Assembly (NCBI GenBank): GCA_013329865.1
Contig: DUJJ01000179.1
Location: 1 to 20,564, forward strand
From: Candidatus Poseidoniaceae archaeon
Lineage (GTDB): Archaea; Thermoplasmatota; Poseidoniia; Poseidoniales; Poseidoniaceae
Reading direction: 5' to 3'
Length of the DNA: 20,564 bases
A program made the translations under genes and the position numbers. The notes under the pieces were generated by a model. The model was not told the DNA's origin. It worked only from the letters and a program-made list of their open reading frames with translations, and did not search any database. How positions within the stretch are numbered: the first letter of the stretch is position 1; every line of letters begins with the position of its first letter. Positions 8,827-15,848 of this stretch are shown here, piece after piece.

Positions 8827-8833
8827 CTTTATG
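8827..8833 (-). promoter_or_regulatory. TATA-like box for the TPR gene
   Basis: Read on the minus strand this is CATAAAG, 23-29 nt upstream of the ATG at 8804. That is the spacing expected for a leaderless archaeal transcript. Confidence 0.4.
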
Positions 8834-8932
8834 CTCTCCGGCTCAAGTCAAGGCTAACAACGGCTTTTTTGACCCTGTTTGATGACGCCGAATGCTTTAC
8901 TTGCGAAGAAAATAGTCAATTCCTATGATTAG

Positions 8933-8960
8933 AAAGACTCACATTGAAAGACTATCATTG
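8933..8960 (+). repeat. Tandem 14-bp direct repeat in the promoter of the 908-residue protein
   Basis: AAAGACTCACATTG (8933-8946) is followed immediately by AAAGACTATCATTG (8947-8960); 12 of 14 bases are identical. The second copy contains the only TATA-like stretch (TATCATT, 8953-8959), 25-31 nt before the ATG at 8984. The first copy lies directly upstream of it. This is the layout of a tandem protein-binding site overlapping a core promoter. The rest of the divergent spacer (8805-8932) holds the TPR promoter and nothing else I can recognise. Confidence 0.5.
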
Positions 8961-8983
8961 CTCACCTGTGGTTAGGTCAAGTC

Positions 8984-11710
8984 ATGACAGAGGATATTGT
9001 CGAGGGAACCGATGGTTATTGGTTTGATAACAACCTGCAGGATTGGGCCAACGAAGGCTGGGACGCTACTGAGATTCGTGAATACCTAGTTACCCAAGAG
9101 GAATACGCAACAGAAACTCTAGTCCACATCGAGTACTTGATATCCGCTTGTGAGCAATTAATTGCTAGAATGAGTCATGAGTGGCTCGACCGTTTAGACA
9201 TCTCAAACGGACAATTCGTTAACTGGATTGAGCAATTGAACAATCCACTGAACTATGACGAAATTGCACAAAAGTACCTTGCCTGGGCCAAAGAGTACCG
9301 AAGATGGGAGTTGGCACTAGAAGATTCTCGAGGCGATTGGGAAGCCCTGTTACGTGGAAGGGAGAGATTACTAATTCTAGCACGCTGTGATGCTCTAGAT
9401 ACCTCTTCAAAACCACGTATCAACCTATTAATCAGCATGATGAGTGACCCCAATGCTTTCCCTGAACTCGATAGTAGACTAAGTGAAATTGAAGAGAGTG
9501 AGGCTCGGCAAAAACGTGCGGTGTCTTCGTCAATTGAAGCCTTATCCAATGACGGTTATAATGTTGAATATATCTATGAATTAAATTTAGTTGATGCCAT
9601 GCAGGAAATCGCTCAGCGACAAAAGTTACACAACCTGCACGAGATTATCAGGCTGCAAATTATCGATGAAATTGCCGAATATGACGACCAAATGGCGGAA
9701 CGTTATGAGTTGCAAAGAAAAGCACTCCTAAACTGCGAAGATGAAAGTGAATTGGATCACCTCGGCAAACAGATTTACGCCATGGGCATCGAGCTAAATA
9801 AGCGCTTATCGAAGATAAACCTGCAAATTGCTGAATGGGAAGATGTCGGAATGATTTTTTCCAATCGAAAAATTGCTCCTAAGGACATGTTTGAATGGGA
9901 AACAAATTTACCTGAATTAGCCAAGGATGTTGACATCCATTTGGCTATACTTGAACGATATAACTACTTTAGCGAGCGACTAAATGATGTTACGTCAGTT
10001 GAGCAGTACGCTGGTTATTTACAGCATACCGACGCACTGAGAGAGATTGTCGAGGAATTAGAATTGCGTTGGAAGGATGCTGAACTAGAGTGCCTATCAA
10101 TTATCGAACGATATCAAACTCAAGGCCTAGAGATGGATGATTGGGAGCGGCAAATAACGGCAGACCCCGTAGGTTGTCTCGCATTTATCAAGAACAAAGA
10201 ACCCATTTGGCAAAGTCGAATTGATTGCATCAATGAGTTGTTAAAAATTGATATCTCATTCGACGGTCAAAATGAAGTTGAAAAGCGCATTAACTTACTC
10301 AAAGAAATTGATGCCGAGGTCGATGTTATTGAGGATACAAGGCTGATGATTGAGCGTATGGTAACTAGGCGTGCTAGGCACCGAGTAATGCTGGAAAGAG
10401 AACTAATGGAATTAATCTCAGGCGGAATAGTACCTCAAGAAACTGTATCAAGCAGTATGAATATCAAAGAGTTTGAGAGATTTATCAGTGAGGCTAGAAG
10501 ATACAATTCTACAAATCGAGTTAGTCTTAGTGGAACTACCGGAATTAGTAAGAATGTGGCTCAGAGAATTGAACGAAGAATTACTGAGGAAATCGATTTG
10601 TTTGAATCGGCAGGATGGTATGTCGATGAGATGCGTGCTATGCTGCAAGAAAATCCTGTTATGCTCGCTAAACGCCTAGCCAAAATTCGCCAACACGTAA
10701 ATAATCATGCGAGCCTGAGAAGAAGGCTTTCCAGCATGCCATGGAATAGAGATATCGAATTAGCACTTAAGCTGCAAGAAGAAATGCAGAATCCTGTTAA
10801 GTTAGCCCAAATAAGTGATGAAATTCCTCTCATGATGAAAAAATTAGCCAAACTTTCGCCGAATGAGGAAGAATTCAGTTTTACCGCTTGGACCCCCGAT
10901 CCAAGAGTTGTGACGAACATTACTAGCTCTAGGCAGTCACTCAAACCTAGTGATGCGCTCGGTGATGCCCATGAAGCAATCCTCGAATCGATGGACAGAG
11001 TTGAAGAGCAGGCTAATGAAGAGGTTGCGGTCAAGACAGAGGCTACTGCTATACCAAGTGAAATGAAATCATCATTCAACGACGCTGAAATCCCTTCTAT
11101 GGAGGTTAGTGTTGATGAGGTTGAGGTCGTTGCTCAATCTGCCGATAGTGAGGGTGTAGTAATAGAGAAGCGAATTCCACTAGAGTCCATGAACTTGCAA
11201 ACCACTGATTCGAGTGATGTCGAACATCTTCATTTGCTGATGAGTAACCTCGGATTAGAAGACACCTATGACAGCACAGGTGAGACTCCTGAACAAATTC
11301 AGGAAATCCGACGTAGTTTGGCAAAAAATGTTGGAGTTGAACCTAGAGATGTGCGGGTTGATAGACTGTTAAGATTAGTTCTACGACTACTGCCACAGTC
11401 AAACGAACATGATGGGGACAGAAGATTGTTAATTCTAAATATTGTCAGCGGGCTGAAACGCTATCAAAATTGGGTTATGTTACGACTTGAAGCCCGTCAC
11501 AAAGCATCCAAGGGCAAACTAATGCAAGACTCCGCAACACTCGGTAAGGCCCTCGAAAGGATCCCCGGGCCAGGGTTTCAAGTCCCCTTACAAAAAGACA
11601 ACAAAATGCTACCTGGCCTAAATGAATTAGAGGAGCTCAAGCAAGAGGTTGTTATCTTGTTAAACTCGCTAAATTTGGAAAGCGCTAGTGGTGTGGTTAT
11701 TGAAGCCTAA
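8984..11710 (+). CDS. Large helical/coiled-coil protein of unknown family with degenerate internal repeats
   Basis: A 908-residue, acidic, almost entirely alpha-helical protein with no signal peptide or TM segment. I do not recognise the family. Residues 1-625 contain a degenerate motif of the form G-[WYL]-x-[VAM]-x2-[IMW]-x3-[LI]. It occurs at EGWDATEIREYL (24-35), DGYNVEYIYEL (190-200), QGLEMDDWERQI (380-391) and AGWYVDEMRAML (543-554). A second recurring helix motif lies between copies, at GQFVNWIEQL (76-85), KDMFEWETNL (300-309) and IKEFERFISEA (494-504). Residues about 660-740 are a low-complexity acidic linker. Residues about 745-895 form a separate compact, conserved-looking C-terminal helical domain (VRVDRLLRLVLRLL, ILNIVSGLKRYQNW, GPGFQVPL). 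It is divergent from the TPR gene, sharing one upstream region, which suggests coordinated expression. A structural or scaffold role is plausible but unproven. Confidence 0.9.
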   Translation: MTEDIVEGTDGYWFDNNLQDWANEGWDATEIREYLVTQEEYATETLVHIEYLISACEQLIARMSHEWLDRLDISNGQFVNWIEQLNNPLNYDEIAQKYLAWAKEYRRWELALEDSRGDWEALLRGRERLLILARCDALDTSSKPRINLLISMMSDPNAFPELDSRLSEIEESEARQKRAVSSSIEALSNDGYNVEYIYELNLVDAMQEIAQRQKLHNLHEIIRLQIIDEIAEYDDQMAERYELQRKALLNCEDESELDHLGKQIYAMGIELNKRLSKINLQIAEWEDVGMIFSNRKIAPKDMFEWETNLPELAKDVDIHLAILERYNYFSERLNDVTSVEQYAGYLQHTDALREIVEELELRWKDAELECLSIIERYQTQGLEMDDWERQITADPVGCLAFIKNKEPIWQSRIDCINELLKIDISFDGQNEVEKRINLLKEIDAEVDVIEDTRLMIERMVTRRARHRVMLERELMELISGGIVPQETVSSSMNIKEFERFISEARRYNSTNRVSLSGTTGISKNVAQRIERRITEEIDLFESAGWYVDEMRAMLQENPVMLAKRLAKIRQHVNNHASLRRRLSSMPWNRDIELALKLQEEMQNPVKLAQISDEIPLMMKKLAKLSPNEEEFSFTAWTPDPRVVTNITSSRQSLKPSDALGDAHEAILESMDRVEEQANEEVAVKTEATAIPSEMKSSFNDAEIPSMEVSVDEVEVVAQSADSEGVVIEKRIPLESMNLQTTDSSDVEHLHLLMSNLGLEDTYDSTGETPEQIQEIRRSLAKNVGVEPRDVRVDRLLRLVLRLLPQSNEHDGDRRLLILNIVSGLKRYQNWVMLRLEARHKASKGKLMQDSATLGKALERIPGPGFQVPLQKDNKMLPGLNELEELKQEVVILLNSLNLESASGVVIEA

Positions 11711-11718
11711 AATTAGCG

Positions 11719-12996
11719 CTATTGTAACTCTTCTAGTAACTCGTTCTTCTCATCATCTGATAAGGATTCTTCGACCGGTGCGGCAGTAACTGCAACTTCA
11801 GGTGCATCAGGTATTGGAGCATCAAGTGGTAACTCACCGCGGTCAAAACCACCCGGAGGGGGTGGAGTGCCCATAGAGCCCAAAGGCAACGGAGGAGGCA
11901 ATGTTGCTGGTGGCAACGGTGGAGGTAATGGGGGTCCTGACGGTGTTGAAGGCAAGGGAGAAATTTCCTGCGGCTCTGGCGGGGGTGGTGTTGGCATTTC
12001 CTGGGGAGCTGGTGGCAGTGGTAGTGGTTCTGGTGGCGGTGGTGCTGGCATTTCCTGCGGCGCTGGTGGCGGTGGTAGTGATGTTGGTGGCGGTGGTGTT
12101 GGCGTTTCCTGCGGCACTGGTGATGACGGAAGCAGTGGTTGTGCTTCATCAATTTGTGGCTGCATTTTAGTCACCGGTGGGCCTTGTAGCGTATTTGCTG
12201 GACCGCCCTCCGGTAGCATAGTAGTTGCCTGTTCGTCAATGATGACTGGTGGTAGCTGAGGCGGCGGAGCTGCCAAGGACTTGTGGAGATTGTTAATTGA
12301 ATCTGTATCAAATTCACCGGTTTCCATATACTTAGCAATAGTAGGTCCGATTAGGGCCATACTGGCACGAAATGCTGATCTGTTTGAGCCATAACCAGTA
12401 AATGCAACCTTATGCTTTGAGCCACTGGTTGAAAACTCTAGAGTGTGGACTTCTAAATGCATGTATACCCACCCAATCACCCCTGTAGCGATAAGAAACT
12501 GACCGACAAGGCCGAAAAATGGGATAAATGATGTTCCCAGGCCAGCAAATAATGCTGTGAGCCACATCCATTGGTGTTTATGCATCAATTCGTTATGGTT
12601 ATGAGAGAAACCGGTTAGTTCATTTTTGAATACCGCTTTGACATTTAGCCTACGTTGACCGTCGTCATCATAACTTACCTCAATTATTCGGATTAAATCA
12701 TCGCTAACTATCAGCGAAGTATTCTTACGGCCGTCTGGGGATTCATTGAGAGGATACTCAGCAACTTTCTCGCCCGACAATGCCAAAACTGGTGCAACTC
12801 TGACGGGCAAACTCCAATCAGCCGAGGATTCAGTGACCGCACTAGGGTTTTCCTGACTTACTACTTCTTCAACTGCAGACGCATCATCGGTTATAGTTTC
12901 CTCAATTACTTCATCATCGGTAATTTCTTCTGTGGATTCAACTGGTGCGAATGGATCTTCATCGTCGTCAGGCCAGGTGGCTGGCTCCTCGCTCAT
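11719..12996 (-). CDS. Two-TM membrane protein with acidic N-terminus and long Pro-rich tail
   Basis: About 425 residues, unknown function. From the chosen start the protein has an acidic, disordered N-terminus (MSEEPATWPDDDEDPF, then Glu/Asp/Ser-rich to about 75). A beta-rich stretch follows (SLIVSDDLIRIIEVSYDD). Two TM segments form a hairpin around WMWLTALFAGLGTSFIPFF and LVGQFLIATGVIGWVYMHL. After these come further strands (HTLEFSTSGSKHKVAFTGYG) and a helix. Strands around a TM hairpin recall membrane-linked PH-like domains, but this is only a resemblance. The last 180 residues are Pro/Ala/Glu-rich with repeated PAPQEMPxPPPPEP units, ending in an acidic helix (DDEKNELLEELQ). An ATG at 13023 is in frame, but it falls inside a TATA-like box correctly placed for leaderless initiation at 12996, so I prefer 12996. 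It lies just downstream of dnaG and is convergent, with an 8-bp gap, to the 908-residue protein gene. Confidence 0.85.
   Translation of the reverse strand: MSEEPATWPDDDEDPFAPVESTEEITDDEVIEETITDDASAVEEVVSQENPSAVTESSADWSLPVRVAPVLALSGEKVAEYPLNESPDGRKNTSLIVSDDLIRIIEVSYDDDGQRRLNVKAVFKNELTGFSHNHNELMHKHQWMWLTALFAGLGTSFIPFFGLVGQFLIATGVIGWVYMHLEVHTLEFSTSGSKHKVAFTGYGSNRSAFRASMALIGPTIAKYMETGEFDTDSINNLHKSLAAPPPQLPPVIIDEQATTMLPEGGPANTLQGPPVTKMQPQIDEAQPLLPSSPVPQETPTPPPPTSLPPPPAPQEMPAPPPPEPLPLPPAPQEMPTPPPPEPQEISPLPSTPSGPPLPPPLPPATLPPPLPLGSMGTPPPPGGFDRGELPLDAPIPDAPEVAVTAAPVEESLSDDEKNELLEELQ
11963..12120 (-). repeat. 54-bp tandem repeats encoding the Pro-rich tail
   Basis: On the plus strand the core [AG]TTTCCTG[CG]GG recurs at 11963, 11996, 12050 and 12104, spaced 33, 54 and 54 bp. 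All spacings are multiples of three, so the frame is kept. The repeats encode PAPQEMP-type units separated by Pro-rich stretches. They are separated by GGTGGCGGTGGT-like sequence that gives the Pro codons on the coding strand. This looks like expansion by slippage or unequal recombination within the gene. Confidence 0.7.
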
Positions 12997-13021
12997 ATAT
13001 GCCGCTGGGCGGCTTAGATTC

Positions 13022-13027
13022 ATTATA
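13022..13027 (-). promoter_or_regulatory. TATA box in the dnaG / Pro-rich-protein gap
   Basis: TATAAT on the minus strand lies 26-31 nt upstream of the ATG at 12996 and overlaps the alternative ATG at 13023. It sits in the 48-bp gap after the dnaG stop. The Pro-rich protein could therefore have its own promoter even though it follows dnaG closely. Confidence 0.45.
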
Positions 13028-13044
13028 TGCTCGTTGATTTAGTA

Positions 13045-14286
13045 TCAGCGATGGACTTCTACAAGCCATGACTGGACGTCGTCGCGCTTACCATAGCCCT
13101 TGCCTTTCTTGGTGCCAACTACTGTTTCGATAGCTGCTTCAGATGCAATGTCTAGGGTTTTATCGCTGATGCTGCCATTGTAAATTATCGCAATTGCGCC
13201 ATCAGCCTCATTGGCCGCTGATGCAAGGTCTTTCGGACCTACTGGATCGGTTACTGTGCCATCCATCATGACGAATACCGCTTTTCTTGGTGCTAAATCG
13301 TCAAGGTGTGAGAATAGTTCTTCCACTTCTTTAGGTGCTGATTTCTTCTCGAAGGTTTCGTCCATTTCATCGGCCCAATTCTTGTCTTCAACTCCGGCTT
13401 TTTTGTCGTCCTTTGCTTGTTTTTGCTTTAGTTGATGAGCAAACTTACTGGCCTCAACCTTCATTGATAGGCACTTTGTTACCGTCTTTTGTGGGAGGAG
13501 TTCCCACTCTTGGCCAACCGGGGCCTGAGCAACAAAGTCGACCTTCATCATCTCATTCAACTGACTGAAGAGCATCTCTCCGCCACGGTCACCGTCGATT
13601 GCCAATACCACCGTTTCCTTACCATTGGCTAAGTCGATCAATTCTTGTTTTATTGACCCTGCACCATCGGCTGAAATAGCATTTTTCACGCCACAGTTTA
13701 GCAGATTCCTAACATCGTTTCTGCCCTCAACAACAATTAGTGAGGACGAAGTTTCGATATTTGGTCCACAGGTTAAACCGTGAAATTGTTTAGCAGTACC
13801 AACTGTCAAAACAGAGCGTACTTCTTCAATCACAGTCTTTGATGCTGCCTCACCAGAGTTTACAAGATCGAGTAGTAGTTCTTTGGCTCTGTCAACAACC
13901 ACTGTGCGCTTGGTTGCTCTAATATCTTGTATTTCAATCACTGATATTTTTGCCGTGCATGGGCCGATTCTGTCGATAGTTTCTAGCGAAGAGGCGATAA
14001 TTGCTGTTTCAACATTATCAAGGCTACTGGGGATTAAAATCATCCCGTGAACCTTGCCACCCTTGTTCTCCATCTCGACATCAACGTGGCCAATCCTTGC
14101 AGTTCTCTGCAATTTTCTTAGCTCTAACTCGTCGCCGAGCAAGCCTTCGGTTTGGCCCATTATTGCACCGATGATATCCTTTCTTTGCACGGTTCCGTTG
14201 ACTTTGATATCAGCACGAACCATGTATTTCATTGCTTTATTTCCTTTCGAGTTGTTGCCACCTCGGTTGTTGTGTTTCTTTGACAT
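13045..14286 (-). CDS. dnaG: Archaeal DnaG: Toprim primase-like protein / exosome subunit
   Basis: A 413-residue archaeal DnaG. In archaea this Toprim protein is a stable subunit of the RNA exosome, where it helps recognise A-rich RNA, and it has weak primase activity in vitro. The archaeal N-terminal domain is clear: MKYMVRADIKVNG, then AIMGQTEGLLG (41-51), the ELRKLQRTARIG segment, IPSSLDNVETAI (85-96) and LETIDRIGPC (101-110). The Toprim fold follows: IVVEGRNDVRNL with catalytic Glu187, then ISADG, then VVLAIDGDRGG with the Asp231-x-Asp233 metal ligands. The C-terminal domain ends with IIYNGSISDKTLDIAS and VVGTKKGKGYGKR, as in other archaeal DnaG proteins, after a charged linker. A GAGG sequence eight nucleotides upstream and a long structured leader suggest a leadered mRNA. 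An alternative Met at residue 19 lies just before the conserved domain. Confidence 0.96.
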   Translation of the reverse strand: MSKKHNNRGGNNSKGNKAMKYMVRADIKVNGTVQRKDIIGAIMGQTEGLLGDELELRKLQRTARIGHVDVEMENKGGKVHGMILIPSSLDNVETAIIASSLETIDRIGPCTAKISVIEIQDIRATKRTVVVDRAKELLLDLVNSGEAASKTVIEEVRSVLTVGTAKQFHGLTCGPNIETSSSLIVVEGRNDVRNLLNCGVKNAISADGAGSIKQELIDLANGKETVVLAIDGDRGGEMLFSQLNEMMKVDFVAQAPVGQEWELLPQKTVTKCLSMKVEASKFAHQLKQKQAKDDKKAGVEDKNWADEMDETFEKKSAPKEVEELFSHLDDLAPRKAVFVMMDGTVTDPVGPKDLASAANEADGAIAIIYNGSISDKTLDIASEAAIETVVGTKKGKGYGKRDDVQSWLVEVHR

Positions 14287-14293
14287 ATGAATT

Positions 14294-14297
14294 CCTC
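14294..14297 (-). promoter_or_regulatory. Shine-Dalgarno-like GAGG before dnaG
   Basis: On the minus strand GAGG is followed by seven bases and then the dnaG ATG at 14286, a good ribosome-binding distance. Most other starts in the window show a TATA-like box at about -25 instead, so dnaG appears to be an exception with a real 5' leader. Confidence 0.4.
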
Positions 14298-14323
14298 ATA
14301 GTCCACAGACCGCTCAGAATGGG

Positions 14324-14398
14324 TGAGGGAAAGCCCTCAAAACCAAAACCCCGGCCAGCAGCCGTGGCATGAATGGAATGTGAACAAACAGCCCTGTT
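14324..14398 (-). other. Hairpin-rich leader upstream of dnaG
   Basis: Three small inverted repeats lie in the predicted dnaG leader. They are TGAGGG/CCCTCA (14324-14329 with 14334-14339, 4-nt loop), CGGC/GCCG (14352-14355 with 14361-14364, 5-nt loop) and AACA/TGTT (14387-14390 with 14395-14398). The stretch is more GC-rich than the surrounding spacer. It could be a structured 5' UTR or a small RNA; it matches no RNA family I recognise. The rest of the spacer (about 14399-14493) holds the two divergent promoters. Confidence 0.3.
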
Positions 14399-14406
14399 GG
14401 CACATC

Positions 14407-14415
14407 ATTATTGAA
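14407..14415 (-). promoter_or_regulatory. TATA-like box facing dnaG
   Basis: Minus-strand TTCAATAAT, identical to the element facing the opposite way at 14465-14473. Initiation about 25 nt downstream would give a dnaG leader of roughly 100 nt, covering the hairpins and the GAGG. Confidence 0.4.
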
Positions 14416-14464
14416 ACCTCTTGTCAAAAAATCACCTTTTTTGGTATTTTCTCACAGCAACTAA

Positions 14465-14473
14465 TTCAATAAT
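14465..14473 (+). promoter_or_regulatory. TATA-like box for the TerB-HEAT-mobA cassette
   Basis: TTCAATAAT lies 21-29 nt upstream of the GTG at 14494. It supports that codon as a leaderless start rather than the in-frame GTG at 14479, which would be only about 10 nt from the box. Confidence 0.45.
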
Positions 14474-14493
14474 AGCAAGTGCATGGGGTATAT

Positions 14494-14982
14494 GTGTCCG
14501 AACCAATTTCACACAGTCTTGAGGCTTTTCACAGCACTATCTCTGTGATGTTGGTTGACAAGGTTTTAACGCGGGAAGAAAAGCGTCTCATTATCAAATT
14601 AGCCAGTGCCTTAGGCCTCAATGAAGACGAGCCCTCGCAAATCTATCAAGCGATTAGAACAGGGGAAGAAGTCAAAGGTGGAGACCCGATTGACGATAGT
14701 AAAGCGCATGAAATCTATACCAAAGTGTTTGAAATTGCCATCGTTAATGCCTCACTCTCTAGGGATGAATTCAGAGTTCTTGCACACTTGAGAGATATCT
14801 TTCAAATCGATGATGAGGAGCATCACCGAATTGAAGAGGAACTACGTGAAATTGTTCGTGAAAAGTTCGAAGACCCAAATGTCATCGACAAGATGCTCGG
14901 AACATTGAGAGATTCGGTTAGCCTCGTTGGGGATTTGTTTGACGTCGTTCGTAAGAAAGCGGCTGATGGGGCCAGAAAATGA
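14494..14982 (+). CDS. TerB-like helical protein
   Basis: A 162-residue, acidic, all-helical cytosolic protein with the look of the TerB fold, an EF-hand-like helical bundle found in tellurite-resistance and stress or membrane-associated systems. Two related halves are visible. One is VMLVDKVLTREEKRLIIKLA followed by SALGLNEDEP. The other is IVNASLSRDEFRVLAHLR followed by DIFQIDDEEHHRI. Each pairs an acidic loop with a 'D...L...E...l..L...l.ld.ee' pattern typical of TerB-like domains. The C-terminus (KMLGTLRDSVSLVGDLFDVVRKKA) is amphipathic. The start is GTG 14494, giving an N-terminus of MSEPISHSLEAF; GTG 14479 is the alternative. It is the first gene of a four-gene plus-strand cassette and overlaps the next by four bases (ATGA). 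TerB similarity is by pattern only, so a moderate call. Confidence 0.8.
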   Translation: MSEPISHSLEAFHSTISVMLVDKVLTREEKRLIIKLASALGLNEDEPSQIYQAIRTGEEVKGGDPIDDSKAHEIYTKVFEIAIVNASLSRDEFRVLAHLRDIFQIDDEEHHRIEEELREIVREKFEDPNVIDKMLGTLRDSVSLVGDLFDVVRKKAADGARK

Positions 14983-15605
14983 ATGTCAAACTTGACCAAT
15001 TTCTAGAGCAGTCCTCCCCGAAAGTGCTCAAATCGAATCGGCGCTGTCTGAAATTCCTCAATGATGCATATGCTGCAGGTAATCCTGGTATGATTACTCG
15101 TCCCCGTGCCGATATAACCGCCGATCATGGTGGTTTTTCGGCGCACTATGGATGCCCCGATCCTGAGATGAGAACTATTGCGTCATGGCTACTGACATAT
15201 GCAAAGGAAAAACCTCGAAGATTAGCAAAACTAATTCCTGCACTGTGGAAACGGCATGGTCGCGAGGATTTGAAACTGGCCGGCCTACTACTGGCAAATC
15301 TATCACAAGAGGAGTTAGGTGAAGACCCGTGGATGGCATTAATCCACTTATTTGGCGAACGGGAACCGATGGAAATAATTCTCGAAATTGCGGAAGAAAT
15401 GAATCGTAGCGGACATCAAGTTCCAGACAATGAGTGGCTCATTGCAATGGCCCAACAAAGCTCGTTGTGGCATCAAATTGCTATGCTATTTGTTTCGGTG
15501 AGAGGAGAAAAATCCGCTGAATTGCGTCAATTGATTGTTACCGCACCCGGCGGCGGCGAGTTGTTCGAACGTATCAGAAATAAATTGTTAGAGCAGGATA
15601 ATTGA
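14979..15605 (+). CDS. HEAT-like alpha-helical repeat protein, function unknown
   Basis: A 208-residue soluble protein, translationally coupled to the TerB-like gene (4-bp ATGA overlap). It is mainly helical with paired-helix units such as MRTIASWLLTYAKEKPRRLA, LIPALWKRHGREDLKLAGLL and MEIILEIAEEMNR, which suggests a HEAT or ARM-type superhelix. The ALWKRHGREDLKLAGLLL segment slightly resembles the 'LW...E.R..A..LL' region of AlkD-like DNA alkylation repair proteins. The match is too short to call, and I cannot place the catalytic Trp/Asp/Arg set. The N-terminal quarter (NPGMITRPRADITADHGGFS) is not helical and might be a separate binding element. I do not recognise the family with confidence; its role should be read together with its TerB-like and MobA neighbours. 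Confidence 0.85.
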   Translation: MNVKLDQFLEQSSPKVLKSNRRCLKFLNDAYAAGNPGMITRPRADITADHGGFSAHYGCPDPEMRTIASWLLTYAKEKPRRLAKLIPALWKRHGREDLKLAGLLLANLSQEELGEDPWMALIHLFGEREPMEIILEIAEEMNRSGHQVPDNEWLIAMAQQSSLWHQIAMLFVSVRGEKSAELRQLIVTAPGGGELFERIRNKLLEQDN

Positions 15606-15630
15606 TGGACTATTGCGGGTTAGTAATGCC

Positions 15631-15840
15631 ATGGCAGAGAGGTTTTTACCAACCGAAGACCCTGTCATGGAGGCCGTTTTACAATGGACTGTAGAGCGAG
15701 ATGCAAAAGACGTCAGACGGTTACTGGAATGGTTGCCAGAAGCACGTAGTAGTAGGGAACGCAAAGCGCTAATGGAACGAGTAAGGAGCCTATTAGAGGA
15801 ACTGGAAGACGCAATGAACAAACTTGACGATTTACACTGA
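15631..15840 (+). CDS. Small charged helical protein, unknown function
   Basis: A 69-residue protein from ATG 15631 (MAERFLPTEDPVMEAVLQW). An in-frame TTG at 15613 would add six residues. After a short N-terminal stretch the sequence is one long charged helix region with heptad-like Leu spacing (VRRLLEWLPEA, ERVRSLLEELEDAMNKL), so a dimeric coiled coil or adaptor is plausible. It lies 25 bp after the HEAT-like gene and 8 bp before mobA, on the same strand, and fits the operon well. The overlapping ATG at 15605 leads to only a 29-codon frame and is not used. No family recognised. Confidence 0.7.
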   Translation: MAERFLPTEDPVMEAVLQWTVERDAKDVRRLLEWLPEARSSRERKALMERVRSLLEELEDAMNKLDDLH

Positions 15841-15848
15841 GGATTATC

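Noticed and set aside
10448..11324. Several antisense ORFs within the 908-residue gene
   Set aside because: They have no recognisable domain, overlap a long well-formed frame, and show Ser/Leu-rich shadow composition.
11867..12259. Gly-rich plus-strand ORF opposite the Pro-rich protein
   Set aside because: It is the complement of Pro codons (CCN against NGG), so it is a by-product of the repeats. The minus-strand frame continues through a real membrane domain.
12997..13023. Nine-residue N-terminal extension of the Pro-rich protein from ATG 13023
   Set aside because: The ATG lies inside a TATA-like box well placed for leaderless initiation at 12996. The acidic N-terminus begins naturally at MSEEP. 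Not fully excluded.
14287..14478. tRNA, SRP RNA or RNase P RNA in the dnaG spacer
   Set aside because: No cloverleaf, CCA end or family-specific loops are visible; only short hairpins are present.
14979..15605. DNA alkylation repair enzyme (AlkD-like) assignment
   Set aside because: Only one short helical segment resembles AlkD, and the catalytic Trp/Asp/Arg residues cannot be placed. Kept as HEAT-like of unknown function.
15605..15694. ATG overlapping the stop of the HEAT-like gene as start of a small gene
   Set aside because: That frame stops after 29 codons. The 69-residue protein is in another frame, from ATG 15631.
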